A stretch of 17,684 nucleotides of DNA. Origin: UBA3103 sp002365855. GTDB taxonomy: Bacteria > Bacillota > Desulfotomaculia > Desulfotomaculales > Pelotomaculaceae. The position numbers and the translations under genes were made by a program. Every line of letters starts with the position of its first letter. Within the stretch, counting starts at the first letter, position 1. Shown piece by piece: positions 1 to 5,303 of the stretch. Below the pieces are notes generated by a model. The model searched no databases and had not been told where the DNA came from. It was given only the letters and a program-made list of their open reading frames with translations. The stretch spans positions 1 to 17,684 of the forward strand of contig DAOURR010000050.1 in NCBI GenBank assembly GCA_030627625.1, in the 5' to 3' direction.

Positions 1-189
1 TCCGACCACCGTCAGGGGTCCGTAGATTTGTTCATACCGCTTTACCGCGGCTAAAAGCTTGTCACGAACGGCATAGAAGTGTCTTAGCGCCGCCTGGTCC
101 TGCGGGTGTGTGTCCAAAAACAGGTTCAGTTCGACGGCCACAAACTCCAGTTGCTGTATTTCCTTGAGCATCAACTGTCTTTCATCCAT
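1..189 (-). CDS. cotJB: Spore coat protein CotJB, partial (3' end outside the window)
   Basis: The minus-strand frame opens at ATG 189 and runs off the left edge, giving 63 residues beginning MDERQLMLKEIQQLEF and continuing with LFLDTHPQDQAAL, FYAVRDKLL and a YGPLTVVG stretch. This is the CotJB signature: a short helical protein with a conserved L-D-T-H-P segment. CotJB is a small component of the spore inner coat, encoded with CotJA and the manganese-catalase-like CotJC in the cotJ operon, which is made in the mother cell under sigmaE in Bacillus. A strong AAGGAGG Shine-Dalgarno lies about 9 bases upstream, in the 18-base gap after cotJA, so the two genes are almost certainly one operon. cotJC is expected just beyond the edge but cannot be seen. 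The gene is too short to appear in a length-filtered ORF list but is convincing by sequence and context. Confidence 0.9.
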   Translation of the reverse strand, partial: MDERQLMLKEIQQLEFVAVELNLFLDTHPQDQAALRHFYAVRDKLLAAVKRYEQIYGPLTVVG

Positions 190-207
190 TCAATTTCGAC
201 CTCCTTA

Positions 208-462
208 TCAATAGGGATACGGGCTGTAAAGTTCCGGGAAAAGCGTGCCTTTTTCCAGGGCTTCAGCCGGGCTGAAGGTCTTACCGTACTTCTGCCAGAG
301 TACATAAGCCTGGGCCAGGCGGGGCGGAGGGTAAAGCCCCAGGGCCTTGATGTCCGCTAAATCTCCCCATAGCATCTCTTCCACAGGGAGTTCCTTATTG
401 TTTTCCTTACCTGCGCCAACAGACTGGCTGTTGTCCCGGGTATGGGTATTTTTTCTGCGCAT
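208..462 (-). CDS. cotJA: Spore coat-associated protein CotJA
   Basis: 84 residues. The C-terminal half carries the CotJA hallmark: an LYPPPRLAQAYVLWQKYG segment, then PAEALEKGTLFPELYSPY. The N-terminal third is polar and low in complexity (many Asn, Lys, Ser), as is common for coat proteins. The frame is open further upstream to 495, but ATG 462 is chosen because AGAGGAGG ends 7 bases before it; the 11 extra residues would translate through this ribosome-binding site. CotJA is needed for assembly of CotJC into the spore coat in Bacillus. It is followed after 18 bases by cotJB and preceded by a possible sigmaE promoter, giving a leader of about 25 bases. Product identity is secure; function is by homology. 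Confidence 0.9.
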   Translation of the reverse strand: MRRKNTHTRDNSQSVGAGKENNKELPVEEMLWGDLADIKALGLYPPPRLAQAYVLWQKYGKTFSPAEALEKGTLFPELYSPYPY

Positions 463-493
463 GTAACTACCTCCTCTGTTACCATTATTTCTC

Positions 494-523
494 ATACTAT
501 GGTTATCTGGGTGCTTTTGTGAC
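494..523 (-). promoter_or_regulatory. Candidate sigmaE promoter of cotJAB
   Basis: Read on the minus strand, GTCACAAA (523-516) is separated by 14 bases from CATAGTAT (501-494). The Bacillus sigmaE pattern is roughly GTCATATT, 13-15 bases, CATACAAT, so the -10 matches 6 of 8 and the -35 5 of 8. Transcription would start near 487, about 25 bases before the cotJA start. The match is moderate, but position and known sigmaE control of cotJ in Bacillus support it. Confidence 0.35.
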
Positions 524-546
524 GGTTTTACCCCGGGTGCTGGTAA

Positions 547-584
547 AATAAAGAAAAATACCAGATCTTATTCCTCCGGTATTT
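547..584 (-). terminator. Rho-independent terminator of spoIIR
   Basis: On the minus strand, downstream of the spoIIR stop, AAATACC (584-578) pairs with GGTATTT (562-556). A G-U pair and GA/TC extend the stem inward to about 10 bp with a 9-base loop. It is followed by a T-rich tail, TTTTTCTTTATTTT with the stem's last bases. Placement 40 bases after spoIIR and before the cotJ promoter fits separate transcription units. Confidence 0.6.
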
Positions 585-621
585 ACTAACGTTTATTTTG
601 ATAAGTTTTCAAAAGGGGAAA

Positions 622-1320
622 TTAACAGCGTGTCCAGTACGCTTTAATCAGATCAAGTATTTTAAAGCGGTATTCCACCCGGGATACTGTTTTTAAGGAC
701 TCCGAGGCATTTTCATCAGAAGCGGAGCGGGCGTTTGTTAATGAAACTGCGGGATCACCGCCTGTGCCTGCTGCTGTTTTCTCCGCAATGCTTTGAGCCT
801 GAGCCGGGCTGTCGTTCTGTTTAGCCGCCGGGGTTTTTGACATATCCACAAAACAAAGCGGCGGGAAGAGGACGCACCACCAGTTGGCTCCGCCGCCGGC
901 GCCTATGAGCACGCGCACGGCCTCGTAGTCACCTGCGGGGAGCACGAAAGGGCCGTAATGCTTGGTGGGAAAAGCAAAGCTGTTGAGCTCAACTTTGACG
1001 GGATAATCCTTTCCTTCAGCCGTTATCCTGTTCGAAGCAATATCCTGGATCCTGTTCAGGTTGGCCAGGGCTACGTCCCTTGCCGAATCGATGTCGCCGG
1101 TTTCAAGAAATGCCGGGGCTATAGCGTTGATGATGTCATCCCTCACCGCTCTTTTCATTTCCTGGTCGGCGGGGCTGTCGCTGTTGGCGACTACATGAAG
1201 CCGGATCAGCCCGCTGGCTGCGTAGGTTTTTTCCTGCGCGTTAAGCTTCAGGGTCAGGGCCAGCGTCAACGCTGCCACCAGGGACAGACAGGTCAGGACT
1301 GCTATCATTTTCCGTTGCAC
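622..1320 (-). CDS. spoIIR: Stage II sporulation protein R (SpoIIR)
   Basis: SpoIIR is made in the forespore under sigmaF and secreted into the intermembrane space, where it activates the membrane protease SpoIIGA in the mother cell to process pro-sigmaE. The protein (232 residues from GTG 1320) starts with a basic residue pair and a hydrophobic export segment (about residues 4-28). It then shows the family blocks LIRLHVVANSDSPADQ (about 38-53), a GPFVLPAGDYEAVRVLIG block and the NWWCVLFPPLCFVD motif (about 145-160). A less conserved Ala/Ser/Glu-rich linker precedes a C-terminal FKILDLI segment. The frame also allows GTG 1335, but only GTG 1320 has a GAGG at sensible spacing (9 bases). A sigmaF-type promoter lies about 50 bases upstream. 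The gene is divergent from the S-layer gene and followed by a terminator. Confidence 0.93.
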   Translation of the reverse strand: MQRKMIAVLTCLSLVAALTLALTLKLNAQEKTYAASGLIRLHVVANSDSPADQEMKRAVRDDIINAIAPAFLETGDIDSARDVALANLNRIQDIASNRITAEGKDYPVKVELNSFAFPTKHYGPFVLPAGDYEAVRVLIGAGGGANWWCVLFPPLCFVDMSKTPAAKQNDSPAQAQSIAEKTAAGTGGDPAVSLTNARSASDENASESLKTVSRVEYRFKILDLIKAYWTRC

Positions 1321-1378
1321 AGTAGGTAACCTCACAATCCTATTAAAGTTGTTAATTATGATTTTTGATAACTAGCTA

Positions 1379-1408
1379 TAGTATTGCCAGCGGAAGATGT
1401 TTATTAAC
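1379..1408 (-). promoter_or_regulatory. sigmaF-type promoter of spoIIR
   Basis: On the minus strand, GTTAA (1408-1404) is followed after exactly 15 bases by GGCAATACTA (1388-1379). The forespore sigmaF/G consensus known from Bacillus is GywTA, 15 bases, GgnrAnAnTw. The -10 element fits every position and the -35 fits four of five. Predicted transcription start is near 1372, about 50 bases before the chosen spoIIR start. SpoIIR is a classic sigmaF target, so sequence and biology agree. Confidence 0.55.
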
Positions 1409-1552
1409 TTGAGGGGAAAAATATTTTATATTGATCTGTGGCAACCCCTCTAAACAAGTTCAACAAACCGTATAATATAAATAGGAGAAATAACAAGCAG
1501 AGGAGGGATATGGAAAATATAACAATATATACCTATAGGAGGTTGGTGCGCT

Positions 1553-2902
1553 TTGTTAAGGAAAGGAATCCTTGTTTTAGTTTTAGCGGCGCTCCTGATT
1601 TTAGGGACTGCTGTCGTATCATTTGCGGATCCGGGCAAGGGCAAGGCTCTCGGAAAGCTTAAGGCTCCGGCTAAAGGAAAAACTGCTCAACTGACTGATA
1701 TAAGCTCCCACTGGGCTGAGCAGTCCATACTCACCATGTGCAGTTACGGGGTTATCTCTGGTTACCCTGACTTCACATTCCAGCCCAATAAGCCTGTCAC
1801 CAGAGATGAGGCCTTGCTGATGATCTGCAGGTCATTGGGCTATGAGGACGAAACCGGCCTTTCCTGGGGAAAAAGGCTCGAGGAATGTCTTGACTTCGCT
1901 GTAGACAATGATATTCTTGATGAGAATGAAGCAGAGAATTTTAACGGCTGGAAGCCGGCCAAACGTTTTGAGGTGGCGGTCTGGGCTGTAAGGGCAATTG
2001 GAGTTGATGAAGACGTCGACCTGCTGACTTTCAGGGATATGGACGAGATGCCCGCTTATGCCATACCCTATGTTGGTTTCATGTATAAGCACAAATACAT
2101 GGTCGGGTATCCGGGCAAGTATTTTCAGCCCAATAAACCTGTTACCAAGGCGGAAATAGCGTCTGTTTTATACAGGATTTTGACTGAACACCCGGCAGAT
2201 CAGGATGAGGACAACATCTCAGGCGAGTTGAAGATCGTGAGTCTTGACCCTGCCAACGGCAGCAGTGATGTAGACGAAGATACAGACGAATTTGTCGTGA
2301 AGTTCAATAAGGAGATCAGAGCTGTTGATGACCTGCAGAGCGTCATGGAAGGGATCAGGATCTATAATGCAACCGACCGCGAGGATGTTGACATTGATGA
2401 GGTTGATATAAACGGAAGAGTGCTGACAATCGAGCTGGAAGACACCCTTGAAAGTGACAAAACATACAGAGTGACCATAAAGAGCAATGTTATCGAGGCT
2501 AAATCTTCCGGGCGGTATTTCAGAGGTATCAGCGGGAGCCAGTGGGAATTCAGCACTGGCCAGGCTATAATCGTGGAGGAGTTAACTCCCGCAAACGGCG
2601 CCAGGAATGTTGACGGAGATAGCACAAAGGTGCTCGAGGCCAGGTTTAACAATGATATCCGGGTTATCTCAGGCAAAAGTCTGCTCAACTCCGTCAGGGT
2701 GTACAACGTCAGCGAAGACAGGTATTTAGAACTGCGCGGGGTCGAAATTGACTACGATACCCTGGTTGTCACTCTGAAAAATTACCTGAGCAGTGGCGAT
2801 ACGTTTGAGGTGACGATCAGGGCCGGTTACCTGGAAGACAAAACAAGCGGCGAAGATTTTGATGGAATAAGCGGCGAAGACTGGAGGTTTAAGACCCGCT
2901 AA
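1553..2902 (+). CDS. Secreted S-layer homology (SLH) protein with two SbsA-type Ig-like domains
   Basis: 449 residues starting at TTG 1553 with AGGAGG 10 bases upstream. A signal peptide covers residues 1-25 (basic start, long Leu/Val core, likely cleavage after SFA). Three SLH repeats follow: about 47-97 (with TRDE), a degenerate second about 104-151, and 157-211 (with TKAE and the YPGKYFQPNKPVT segment). SLH triplets bind pyruvylated secondary cell-wall polymer, so this protein should sit on the cell surface. The C-terminal part contains two tandem Ig-like (Big_5/SbsA) domains, about 226-336 and 339-448. Each begins with a PANG motif and ends with GISG, then W-x-F. The mature protein is rich in Asp and Glu. 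A TATAAT at 1471-1476 may be the -10 of its promoter, but no good -35 was found. A strong terminator closes the unit. Role beyond surface attachment is unknown. Confidence 0.9.
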   Translation: MLRKGILVLVLAALLILGTAVVSFADPGKGKALGKLKAPAKGKTAQLTDISSHWAEQSILTMCSYGVISGYPDFTFQPNKPVTRDEALLMICRSLGYEDETGLSWGKRLEECLDFAVDNDILDENEAENFNGWKPAKRFEVAVWAVRAIGVDEDVDLLTFRDMDEMPAYAIPYVGFMYKHKYMVGYPGKYFQPNKPVTKAEIASVLYRILTEHPADQDEDNISGELKIVSLDPANGSSDVDEDTDEFVVKFNKEIRAVDDLQSVMEGIRIYNATDREDVDIDEVDINGRVLTIELEDTLESDKTYRVTIKSNVIEAKSSGRYFRGISGSQWEFSTGQAIIVEELTPANGARNVDGDSTKVLEARFNNDIRVISGKSLLNSVRVYNVSEDRYLELRGVEIDYDTLVVTLKNYLSSGDTFEVTIRAGYLEDKTSGEDFDGISGEDWRFKTR

Positions 2903-2954
2903 AATGTGGCTTCGTGCCGGTGGACTTTGTAGCTGACATCTTTGTGTTTGAGTG

Positions 2955-2993
2955 AAAGGCAGTCCAGGGATATCATTTTCTGGCTGCCTTTTC
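2955..2993 (+). terminator. Rho-independent terminator after the SLH gene
   Basis: AAAGGCAG, a bulged T, then CCAG (2955-2967) pairs with CTGG-CTGCC-TTTT (2980-2992), a stem of about 12 bp with a 12-base loop and ending in TTTT then C. It lies about 50 bases after the SLH stop codon. Confidence 0.85.
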
Positions 2994-3038
2994 TGTTATA
3001 ACAAATAAAATATTAAAAAAAAAATAAAAAAAATATTC

Positions 3039-3067
3039 TTTCCATAAGAAGGGATCTTTTTTATTAT
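3039..3067 (+). promoter_or_regulatory. Weak sigmaA promoter candidate before the HTH-divIC genes
   Basis: TTTCCA (3039-3044) and TATTAT (3062-3067) are separated by 17 bases, downstream of an A-rich tract (3003-3033) that could act as an UP element. The -35 matches only 4 of 6. No better match was found in the 2994-3138 gap, and some promoter is needed because a terminator precedes it. Confidence 0.3.
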
Positions 3068-3138
3068 GTAGAAAGTATGTAGTTACTTTGTACTTAGTTT
3101 GTGGACAATCCGCATGAGAAGAGCAGGAGTGGCGGGCA

Positions 3139-3372
3139 GTGAAAATTGAAATAAGGGGTGCTGAAAGGCTCAGTTTCCGGGAGCGGCAGGTAGTGACGCT
3201 GAAGGAAATGGGGTACTCCACCGATCGAATCGCAAAACAGCTGGGCCTTAGTCCGAGCACGGTCTCCACATTGTACAGCCGCGCCAGGTCCAAAGGTTAT
3301 GAGGTGGTTATCGTTATCCCGGGTCAAAACCTGGCCCTGTTTGGAATCGATGAAGGAGAGGAGGAGAAGTAG
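3139..3372 (+). CDS. Small LuxR/sigma4-like helix-turn-helix protein
   Basis: 77 residues from GTG 3139, with AGGAG 9 bases upstream. Residues 11-51 form a helix-turn-helix of the GerE/sigma-70 region 4 type: LSFRERQVVTLKEMGYS, then a recognition-helix part IAKQLGLSPSTVSTLYSRAR. A short hydrophobic strand (YEVVIVIPG, 54-62) and an acidic tail follow. There is no receiver, kinase or sigma region 2, so it is a stand-alone DNA-binding module. Its stop codon overlaps the divIC GTG start by one base (TAGTG), so the two are almost certainly translated from one message. It occupies the position where yabP/yabQ often precede divIC in other spore-formers. The target genes are unknown; autoregulation or control of division/sporulation genes is only a guess from context. 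Confidence 0.8.
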   Translation: MKIEIRGAERLSFRERQVVTLKEMGYSTDRIAKQLGLSPSTVSTLYSRARSKGYEVVIVIPGQNLALFGIDEGEEEK

Positions 3373-3791
3373 TGATCGAACCGCTGAGAAGAGAGTATGA
3401 ACCCATCTACACTCCGCCACAGGAACCTGCGCCGGCTGGTCGTGCCAGGCAGCGGAAATCCTTTAACCTCACCAGAAGCAAGCTGCCGACACTGATCGTG
3501 GTTCTGCTTCTAAGCTATCTGGCGGTTTCATTCAGCAGTCAGTTCAGCAGGCTGTCAAATATGCAGAGGGATGTCAACAATATCCAGCAGCAGGTACAGG
3601 AGCTCAAGCAGAAAAACGCTTCCCTGCGCGAAGAGTTGCAGTTGGTGCAAAGCGAAGCGTATATTGAAAAAACCGCGCGTGAAAAAATTGGACTTATTAT
3701 GCCTGGCGAAACAAGGGTCGTGCCTATTTCCGAGGGTACACAGCTAGAACCAATTCAATCTCCGGATCCTGACGTTGTAATTAACCACTAA
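3372..3791 (+). CDS. divIC: Septum formation initiator DivIC/FtsB family
   Basis: 139 residues, starting at GTG 3372 with a purine-rich GAGGAGGAGAAG region just upstream. The topology is typical of DivIC: a basic, proline-rich cytoplasmic N-terminus (1-37), one membrane segment (about 38-55), an extracytoplasmic coiled coil rich in Gln, Leu and Glu (about 58-95), then the family block AYIEKTAREKIGLIMPGE (96-113) and a short tail. DivIC works with FtsL and DivIB to recruit and activate septal peptidoglycan synthesis. The order divIC-yabR-spoIIE is the same as in Bacillus, which separates it from FtsL (usually in the dcw cluster). The gene is coupled to the preceding HTH gene. yabR follows after 92 bases with its own promoter. 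Confidence 0.9.
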   Translation: MIEPLRREYEPIYTPPQEPAPAGRARQRKSFNLTRSKLPTLIVVLLLSYLAVSFSSQFSRLSNMQRDVNNIQQQVQELKQKNASLREELQLVQSEAYIEKTAREKIGLIMPGETRVVPISEGTQLEPIQSPDPDVVINH

Positions 3792-3818
3792 AGTTAATAT
3801 TAAAAAGAAAGATGTTTC

Positions 3819-3848
3819 TTGACACTCTTTAGCGGCTTCGCATATAAT
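3819..3848 (+). promoter_or_regulatory. Consensus sigmaA promoter of yabR
   Basis: TTGACA (3819-3824) and TATAAT (3843-3848) both match the vegetative consensus perfectly and are separated by 18 bases. Transcription would begin near 3855, about 30 bases before the yabR start. It is the best vegetative promoter in the window and implies strong expression of yabR independent of divIC. Confidence 0.75.
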
Positions 3849-3883
3849 TACACTAGGTTTTTGTGCTGATTTAAGGAGGAATT

Positions 3884-4273
3884 TTGTCAGTTATGCCAAT
3901 AGAGCTGGGGAGCGTCCTGGATGGTGTAGTCACCGGGATTACAAATTTCGGTGCATTTATCGAGCTGCCCGGAGGGGAGACAGGATTGGTGCACATCTCG
4001 GAAATTGCCGAGGTCTACGTCAAGGATGTGCACGATTTTTTAAAGATCAGCGACAAGGTTACGGTAAAAGTGATTTCAGTGGATCCAAAAGGTAAGATCG
4101 GGCTGTCAATAAAGCAGGCGAAACCTTCAACTCGTCCCAGTAAAAAGAGGTTTGAGCCTTCATTTGAAGATAAGCTTGCCAGGTTTATGAAAGATAGTGA
4201 AGAGCGCCAGCAGGTCTTAAAGCGCAGCACCGAGTCCAAAAGAGGAGGGCGCGGCTCTCCGGCAGGAAAGTAA
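3884..4273 (+). CDS. yabR: S1 domain RNA-binding protein, YabR-like
   Basis: 129 residues. One S1 (OB-fold) domain spans about residues 7-78, with the typical GVVTGITNFGAFIELPGGETG, a GLVHISEIA block, DKVTVKVISVD and GKIGLSIKQ. A lysine/arginine-rich tail (79-129) could add nonspecific RNA contacts. YabR-type proteins are conserved between divIC and spoIIE in spore-formers and resemble the polyribonucleotide-binding general stress protein 13. The start is uncertain: TTG 3884 is only 4 bases after AGGAGG, while ATG 3893 (13 bases after) gives MPIELGS, which aligns better with the MSIEVGS start remembered for Bacillus YabR. It has its own consensus promoter and is followed by a perfect-palindrome terminator, so it is probably monocistronic. 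Confidence 0.88.
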   Translation: MSVMPIELGSVLDGVVTGITNFGAFIELPGGETGLVHISEIAEVYVKDVHDFLKISDKVTVKVISVDPKGKIGLSIKQAKPSTRPSKKRFEPSFEDKLARFMKDSEERQQVLKRSTESKRGGRGSPAGK

Positions 4274-4284
4274 AAGGTTGAAAT

Positions 4285-4320
4285 AAAGGCAATTCTCTTA
4301 AGAGAATTGCTTTAAGTTTT
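4285..4320 (+). terminator. Rho-independent terminator after yabR
   Basis: A perfect 22-base palindrome (4289-4310, GCAATTCTCTT and its complement) is extended by AAA/TTT around a bulged G and followed by AAGTTTTTA. It lies 11 bases after the yabR stop and just before the Ppx/GppA ribosome-binding site. The hairpin loop is minimal, so fully folded it would leave a 3-4 base loop at the centre. Confidence 0.8.
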
Positions 4321-4335
4321 TATTGGAGGGTTTAT

Positions 4336-5217
4336 ATGTTTCGCATCGCAGCCATAGATATCGGCACAAATTCCACCAGGCTTTTGGTGGCCGACATAGC
4401 GGGGGGTAATATAAAGGTAATAAAAACCGGGCTGGTTACAACCCGGCTGGGAGAGGGCATATCCGGAGGGCGGCTTCTGCCCGGGGCTATGGACAGGACC
4501 GCTAAAGCAGTCAGCTTCTTTAATCAACAAGCTCAGTTGTTGGGAGCAAAGCAGGTAGCGGCGGCGGCTACAAGCGCCGTCCGGGATGCTGCCAACCGGG
4601 AGGAGATTATAAGCCTGATCCGGCAGCAGACCGGTCTGCAGGTGCGGGTGCTGAGCGGTGAGCAGGAGGCGTCTTTAAGCTACAAAGGAGTCCTCTCAAA
4701 CCTGGCAGTTGAGCCTGATTCCACGGTTGTGGCGGATATTGGAGGCGGCAGCACAGAATTAATCTGGATGGAAAAAGCACATCTTCGCTGCGCCAGTGTC
4801 AACGTTGGAGCAGTCCGCATGACGGAAGCGGGGATGGGGGAAAAGGAAATAGCTGAGGGCCTTGGGCCCATTCTGTCACAGATAGAAAGATCCAGGTTGA
4901 AAAACCTGGTCGGCGTGGGCGGGACCGTGACCACCCTGGCCGCAATTGACCAGCGAATGATCCGGTATGACCCGGGACTGGCGCACGGATACTTCTTAAA
5001 AGCCGGAAGCGTTAAAAATATTATAACCCGGTTAAAAAATTTAGACCTGGCGGAAAGAAAAAAGGTACCAGGCCTTCAGCCTGAAAGGGCGGATATCATC
5101 ATTGCCGGGGCCTGGATCGTAAAAGCTGTTATGGAAGGCCTGGGAATGGCCCAAATGCAGGTTAGCGAATGCGACATCCTTTTCGGCATGGCGCTGGAAA
5201 AAGTCGAAATAAAATAA
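4336..5217 (+). CDS. ppx: Ppx/GppA family phosphatase (exopolyphosphatase-like), short form
   Basis: 293 residues from ATG 4336 with GGAGGG 5 bases upstream. It belongs to the actin/Hsp70-like ATPase fold: phosphate-1 motif AIDIGTNSTRLL (6-17), a SGEQEA segment with the expected catalytic Glu (107-112), phosphate-2 motif VVADIGGGSTELIW (131-144) and a GVGGTVTTLA motif (193-202). The conserved PGLQPERADII is near 245-255. At about 300 residues it is the two-domain form without the HD-like C-terminal domains of the E. coli enzymes. Members split phosphate from polyphosphate and/or the 5' phosphate of pppGpp, so a role in the stringent or starvation response is plausible; which substrate applies cannot be told from sequence. 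It lies between yabR and spoIIE, where Bacillus has no such gene. Its last codons overlap a possible Spo0A box for spoIIE. Confidence 0.88.
   Translation: MFRIAAIDIGTNSTRLLVADIAGGNIKVIKTGLVTTRLGEGISGGRLLPGAMDRTAKAVSFFNQQAQLLGAKQVAAAATSAVRDAANREEIISLIRQQTGLQVRVLSGEQEASLSYKGVLSNLAVEPDSTVVADIGGGSTELIWMEKAHLRCASVNVGAVRMTEAGMGEKEIAEGLGPILSQIERSRLKNLVGVGGTVTTLAAIDQRMIRYDPGLAHGYFLKAGSVKNIITRLKNLDLAERKKVPGLQPERADIIIAGAWIVKAVMEGLGMAQMQVSECDILFGMALEKVEIK
5202..5208 (+). promoter_or_regulatory. Possible Spo0A box upstream of spoIIE
   Basis: AGTCGAA, a 6 of 7 match to the Spo0A box TGTCGAA, lies in the last codons of the phosphatase gene, 26 bases before the spoIIE -35. A second, weaker 0A-like sequence (GTTGACA, reverse orientation, 5 of 7) overlaps the -35 itself at 5234-5240. 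A distal box plus one at the -35 resembles Spo0A-activated promoters in Bacillus. Seven-base matches are frequent by chance, so this rests on position. Confidence 0.45.
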
Positions 5218-5234
5218 GTTATTAATTACTAAAG

Positions 5235-5267
5235 TTGACAAACATTTCCACGTCCTTGTACTATAAT
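5235..5267 (+). promoter_or_regulatory. Spo0A-type sigmaA promoter of spoIIE (21-bp spacer)
   Basis: TTGACA (5235-5240) and TATAAT (5262-5267) are both perfect consensus hexamers but are separated by 21 bases rather than 17. In Bacillus, spoIIE and spoIIG promoters have consensus-like sigmaA elements with a 21-22 base spacer and depend on phosphorylated Spo0A to be used. The transcription start would be near 5274, 30 bases before the spoIIE start. Confidence 0.75.
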
Positions 5268-5303
5268 GGTTTTATTGGGGAAAAAGTATGAGGGGCGGAT
5301 CTG

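Noticed and set aside
1510..1662. ATG 1510 with AGGAGG upstream, a possible leader peptide before the SLH gene
   Set aside because: The ribosome-binding site is only 3 bases from the ATG and the frame runs out of phase through the SLH signal peptide; AGGAGG 1537 for the SLH gene is better placed.
3806..3820. AAGAAA-GATG-TTTCTT hairpin after divIC as a terminator
   Set aside because: The stem is only six A-T-rich pairs and overlaps the yabR -35 box; too weak to support a terminator.
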